Assembly: GCA_007258455.2 (NCBI GenBank)
Contig: VDFB02252616.1
Coordinates: 118,518,552-118,582,551 of the forward strand
Source: Sequoia sempervirens
Lineage: Eukaryota; Streptophyta; Pinopsida; Cupressales; Cupressaceae
Direction of reading: 5' to 3'
Length of the DNA: 64,000 nucleotides
The position numbers and the translations under genes are program-made. Below the pieces are notes generated by a model, which was given only the letters and a program-made list of their open reading frames with translations, was not told the origin of the DNA and made no database searches. Positions 62,628 to 64,000 of the stretch are shown here, one piece after another; within the stretch, counting starts at the first letter, position 1, and each line of letters opens with the position of its first letter.

Positions 62628-63413
62628 GGGTATGTGCAGGATCATGATGGGCCAAAAAGTGGCAATATGATGGGTATGTGGCTGACAACTTTTTTTTACC
62701 CAAAATTGATGAAACGAAAAGGGATTTTAAAGGAGATTCTCATCTTTCCACAAATATAAATTATGCTTTACTTTGAATTTAATAAGTAATTATTATTCAT
62801 TTTCTATTCAAATTACGACTAAAGTCTTGATTGATAGGCTGATTGAATTTTTTTATAGCTTCAAACGATATCACATTTTTTGAATCCAAAACATGTGTTA
62901 CATTCTATACTTCACATACTATAGGATTAAAAAAATAAAAAATGAATTTCATGAAGTTTTGACCAAGTTAAGGTGTTCAGACATATAAGTTTTCATATTT
63001 TTTAAAATTTGTAATAAAAATTTCATAATTAATTGTTTACTTGGAAACAAATTACAAAAAAATATGCATCACATCGGGACATGAGTCCTTTGCTTATATC
63101 TAAAATCTTATAAAAAATATTATCATTTTATTGTGGTTAGGGTGGTTAGACAGACACCTACTTATTTTTTCCCTGAAATTTAAGTACTACTGCATTGAAA
63201 TTTCAAATTTTCACCAAATAGATTTTTTTTTCTTTAAACAAACCTAGTAGTTTAGAAACTACGTTCAATTTTCTATAGATTCTATTCTTACTTATTTTTT
63301 AAATAATATAGATAACTTATTCAATTTTTTACGTCAAGTTGCCTAACTCTGATTTTTCTAAATTTTTTGCCACTTAAGGGCCTATTTTTTCCATGATGAT
63401 CCTGCACATACCC
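62628..63413. mobile_element. TIR DNA element, copy 2, with 4-bp target duplication GACC
   Basis: The left end is GGGTATGTGCAGGATCATGA; the right end inverted is GGGTATGTGCAGGATCATCA. GACC stands on both sides (62624-62627 and 63414-63417). The body matches copy 1 at 24629-25426 throughout, with small indels, for example a gap of about 11 bases where copy 1 has TCTGTAGGGTA. It lies inside the transposase-like gene in the C-terminal region, so it inserted after that gene copy was in place. Confidence 0.82.
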
Positions 63414-63655
63414 GACCCCCGATGACACTGGAATTGACATAGATGGAATCATAGGTTGAATTTGACCACATATCAGATCTAATTCAACCAGGTAATTTAT
63501 CTACTTACATAGTTTTTGAGATTCATAATGTTATCCTACTTTGTAGTGTTTTTGTAGTGTTGACTAATTTATCTACTTTGTTGCACATATCAATCTAGGG
63601 CATGTTTATGTAGATGAAAAAAATGAAGAGGGAATAGATTATTACTTGTAGATTG

Positions 63656-64000
63656 GGAAAAATCAATCAGATTTAGTATTGAAAACAATAAACTAACTAA
63701 ACCCTATCAAGCACCATGAAGTACAACTAGAATGAAAATGCAAATAAACAAAAGATATGCAAACCAATTTTTAAACTAGATGTGATTGACCTCCATGGCT
63801 CTTCTCCACCTACATAAGAATGCAAGATTTTGAAGGTTGATTGTTGGAGGAATGCTGGTTGCTCAATTCAATAGCGTAACAACATGACACAGGTGATAGA
63901 TGGAGATGGATGAAAGATTGAAGACTGATTTTGACAGAGTGAGGATGCTAGATGAAGATTCGATGGAAATGGCCTGTGAAAGGTTAGATTTACAGAGTTT
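63656..64000. other. No recognised gene
   Basis: No coding or repeat structure identified up to the window end. Confidence 0.4.

Larger units (their letters stand above)
58950..63655 (+). pseudogene. Transposase-like gene, longer copy 2, interrupted twice
   Basis: In order: charged N-terminus (MRELREKRKLDMIIEDMP); Ser/Pro repeats of EGMPSIASPIEGMPS type (59180-59310); a domain matching copy 1 (KYRSMMKILGLRTSKDS; NYTRVSLNQRDAERRRIDSQ; EPHPKHFLDTNQTQFFGKF; 59430-60180); a zinc-like CLDGTCQHCGGLQRMPICEH (60300-60360); and REIQSTTIM near 60630. About 1.27 kb of unrelated sequence (roughly 60710-61980) follows. It resumes with FNISDNHTHS, HIIWSNNCA, QFKNSRMFYWLSRMHN, EAGHGKGEHDGARACVKRAI and IIEWCNDSM (62000-62350), then MACFCSSCI near 62520. 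The TIR element at 62628-63413 splits it, and the tail (VYVDEKNEEGIDYYL) is near 63605-63650. The Asp and Glu of SDG-like and EAGHGKG motifs could be catalytic (inference). Many stops and frameshifts. Confidence 0.55.

Overview
This window looks like repeat-dominated nuclear DNA from a land plant with a large genome. A gymnosperm, perhaps a conifer, is my best guess. The reasons are: only one intact-looking host gene in 64 kb, strong AT bias, GT-AG introns, nested and decayed plant transposons (CACTA, Ty1/copia, Ty3/gypsy, LINE-like), long arrays of degraded plant telomere-type repeats (CCCTAAA/TTTAGGG), and a decayed pentatricopeptide-repeat (PPR) gene. The species cannot be fixed from the sequence.

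Layout. 0-2.5 kb: the 3' end of a CACTA transposon, with a decayed transposase C-terminus, subterminal repeats and a TAGTG terminus. 3.6-6 kb: an AT-rich LTR-like stretch and a LINE-like fragment. 6.3-7.8 kb (minus): copy A of an unrecognised spliced gene family; copy B is at 26.6-30.1 kb (plus). 14.66-18.12 kb (plus): the only gene that looks intact, a seven-exon, 426-residue secreted neprosin-family (DUF239) protein. 20.8-23.0 kb (minus): gag-like remnants. 24.63-25.43 kb: a 798-bp terminal-inverted-repeat (TIR) element with a 4-bp target duplication.

31.0-34.1 kb: a satellite of about 100-bp CCCTAAA-containing units alternating with TTAAGGGG-type units. 34.46-36.67 kb (minus): an internally deleted copy of a transposase-like gene. 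38.49-45.75 kb: a complete but dead Ty1/copia retrotransposon with 1.5-kb LTRs and a perfect GAAAC target duplication. 46.25-48.97 kb: an inverted repeat of about 2.7 kb. 50.1-55.96 kb: a TATG microsatellite and a long TTTAGGG-derived satellite, interrupted by a solo LTR (GGGAT duplication) and a 1.1-kb purine-rich block. 57.16-58.69 kb (minus): a PPR pseudogene. 58.95-63.66 kb (plus): a longer copy of the transposase-like gene, itself interrupted by a second copy of the 798-bp TIR element with target duplication GACC.

The most interesting material is three things together: the transposase-like family with SDG/EAGHGKG-type motifs and a CGG zinc segment; a TIR element whose two copies both show 4-bp target duplications, unusual for the common plant superfamilies; and the paired spliced gene family at 6.3-7.8 and 26.6-30.1 kb. 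All reading was by eye; no alignments or searches were run.
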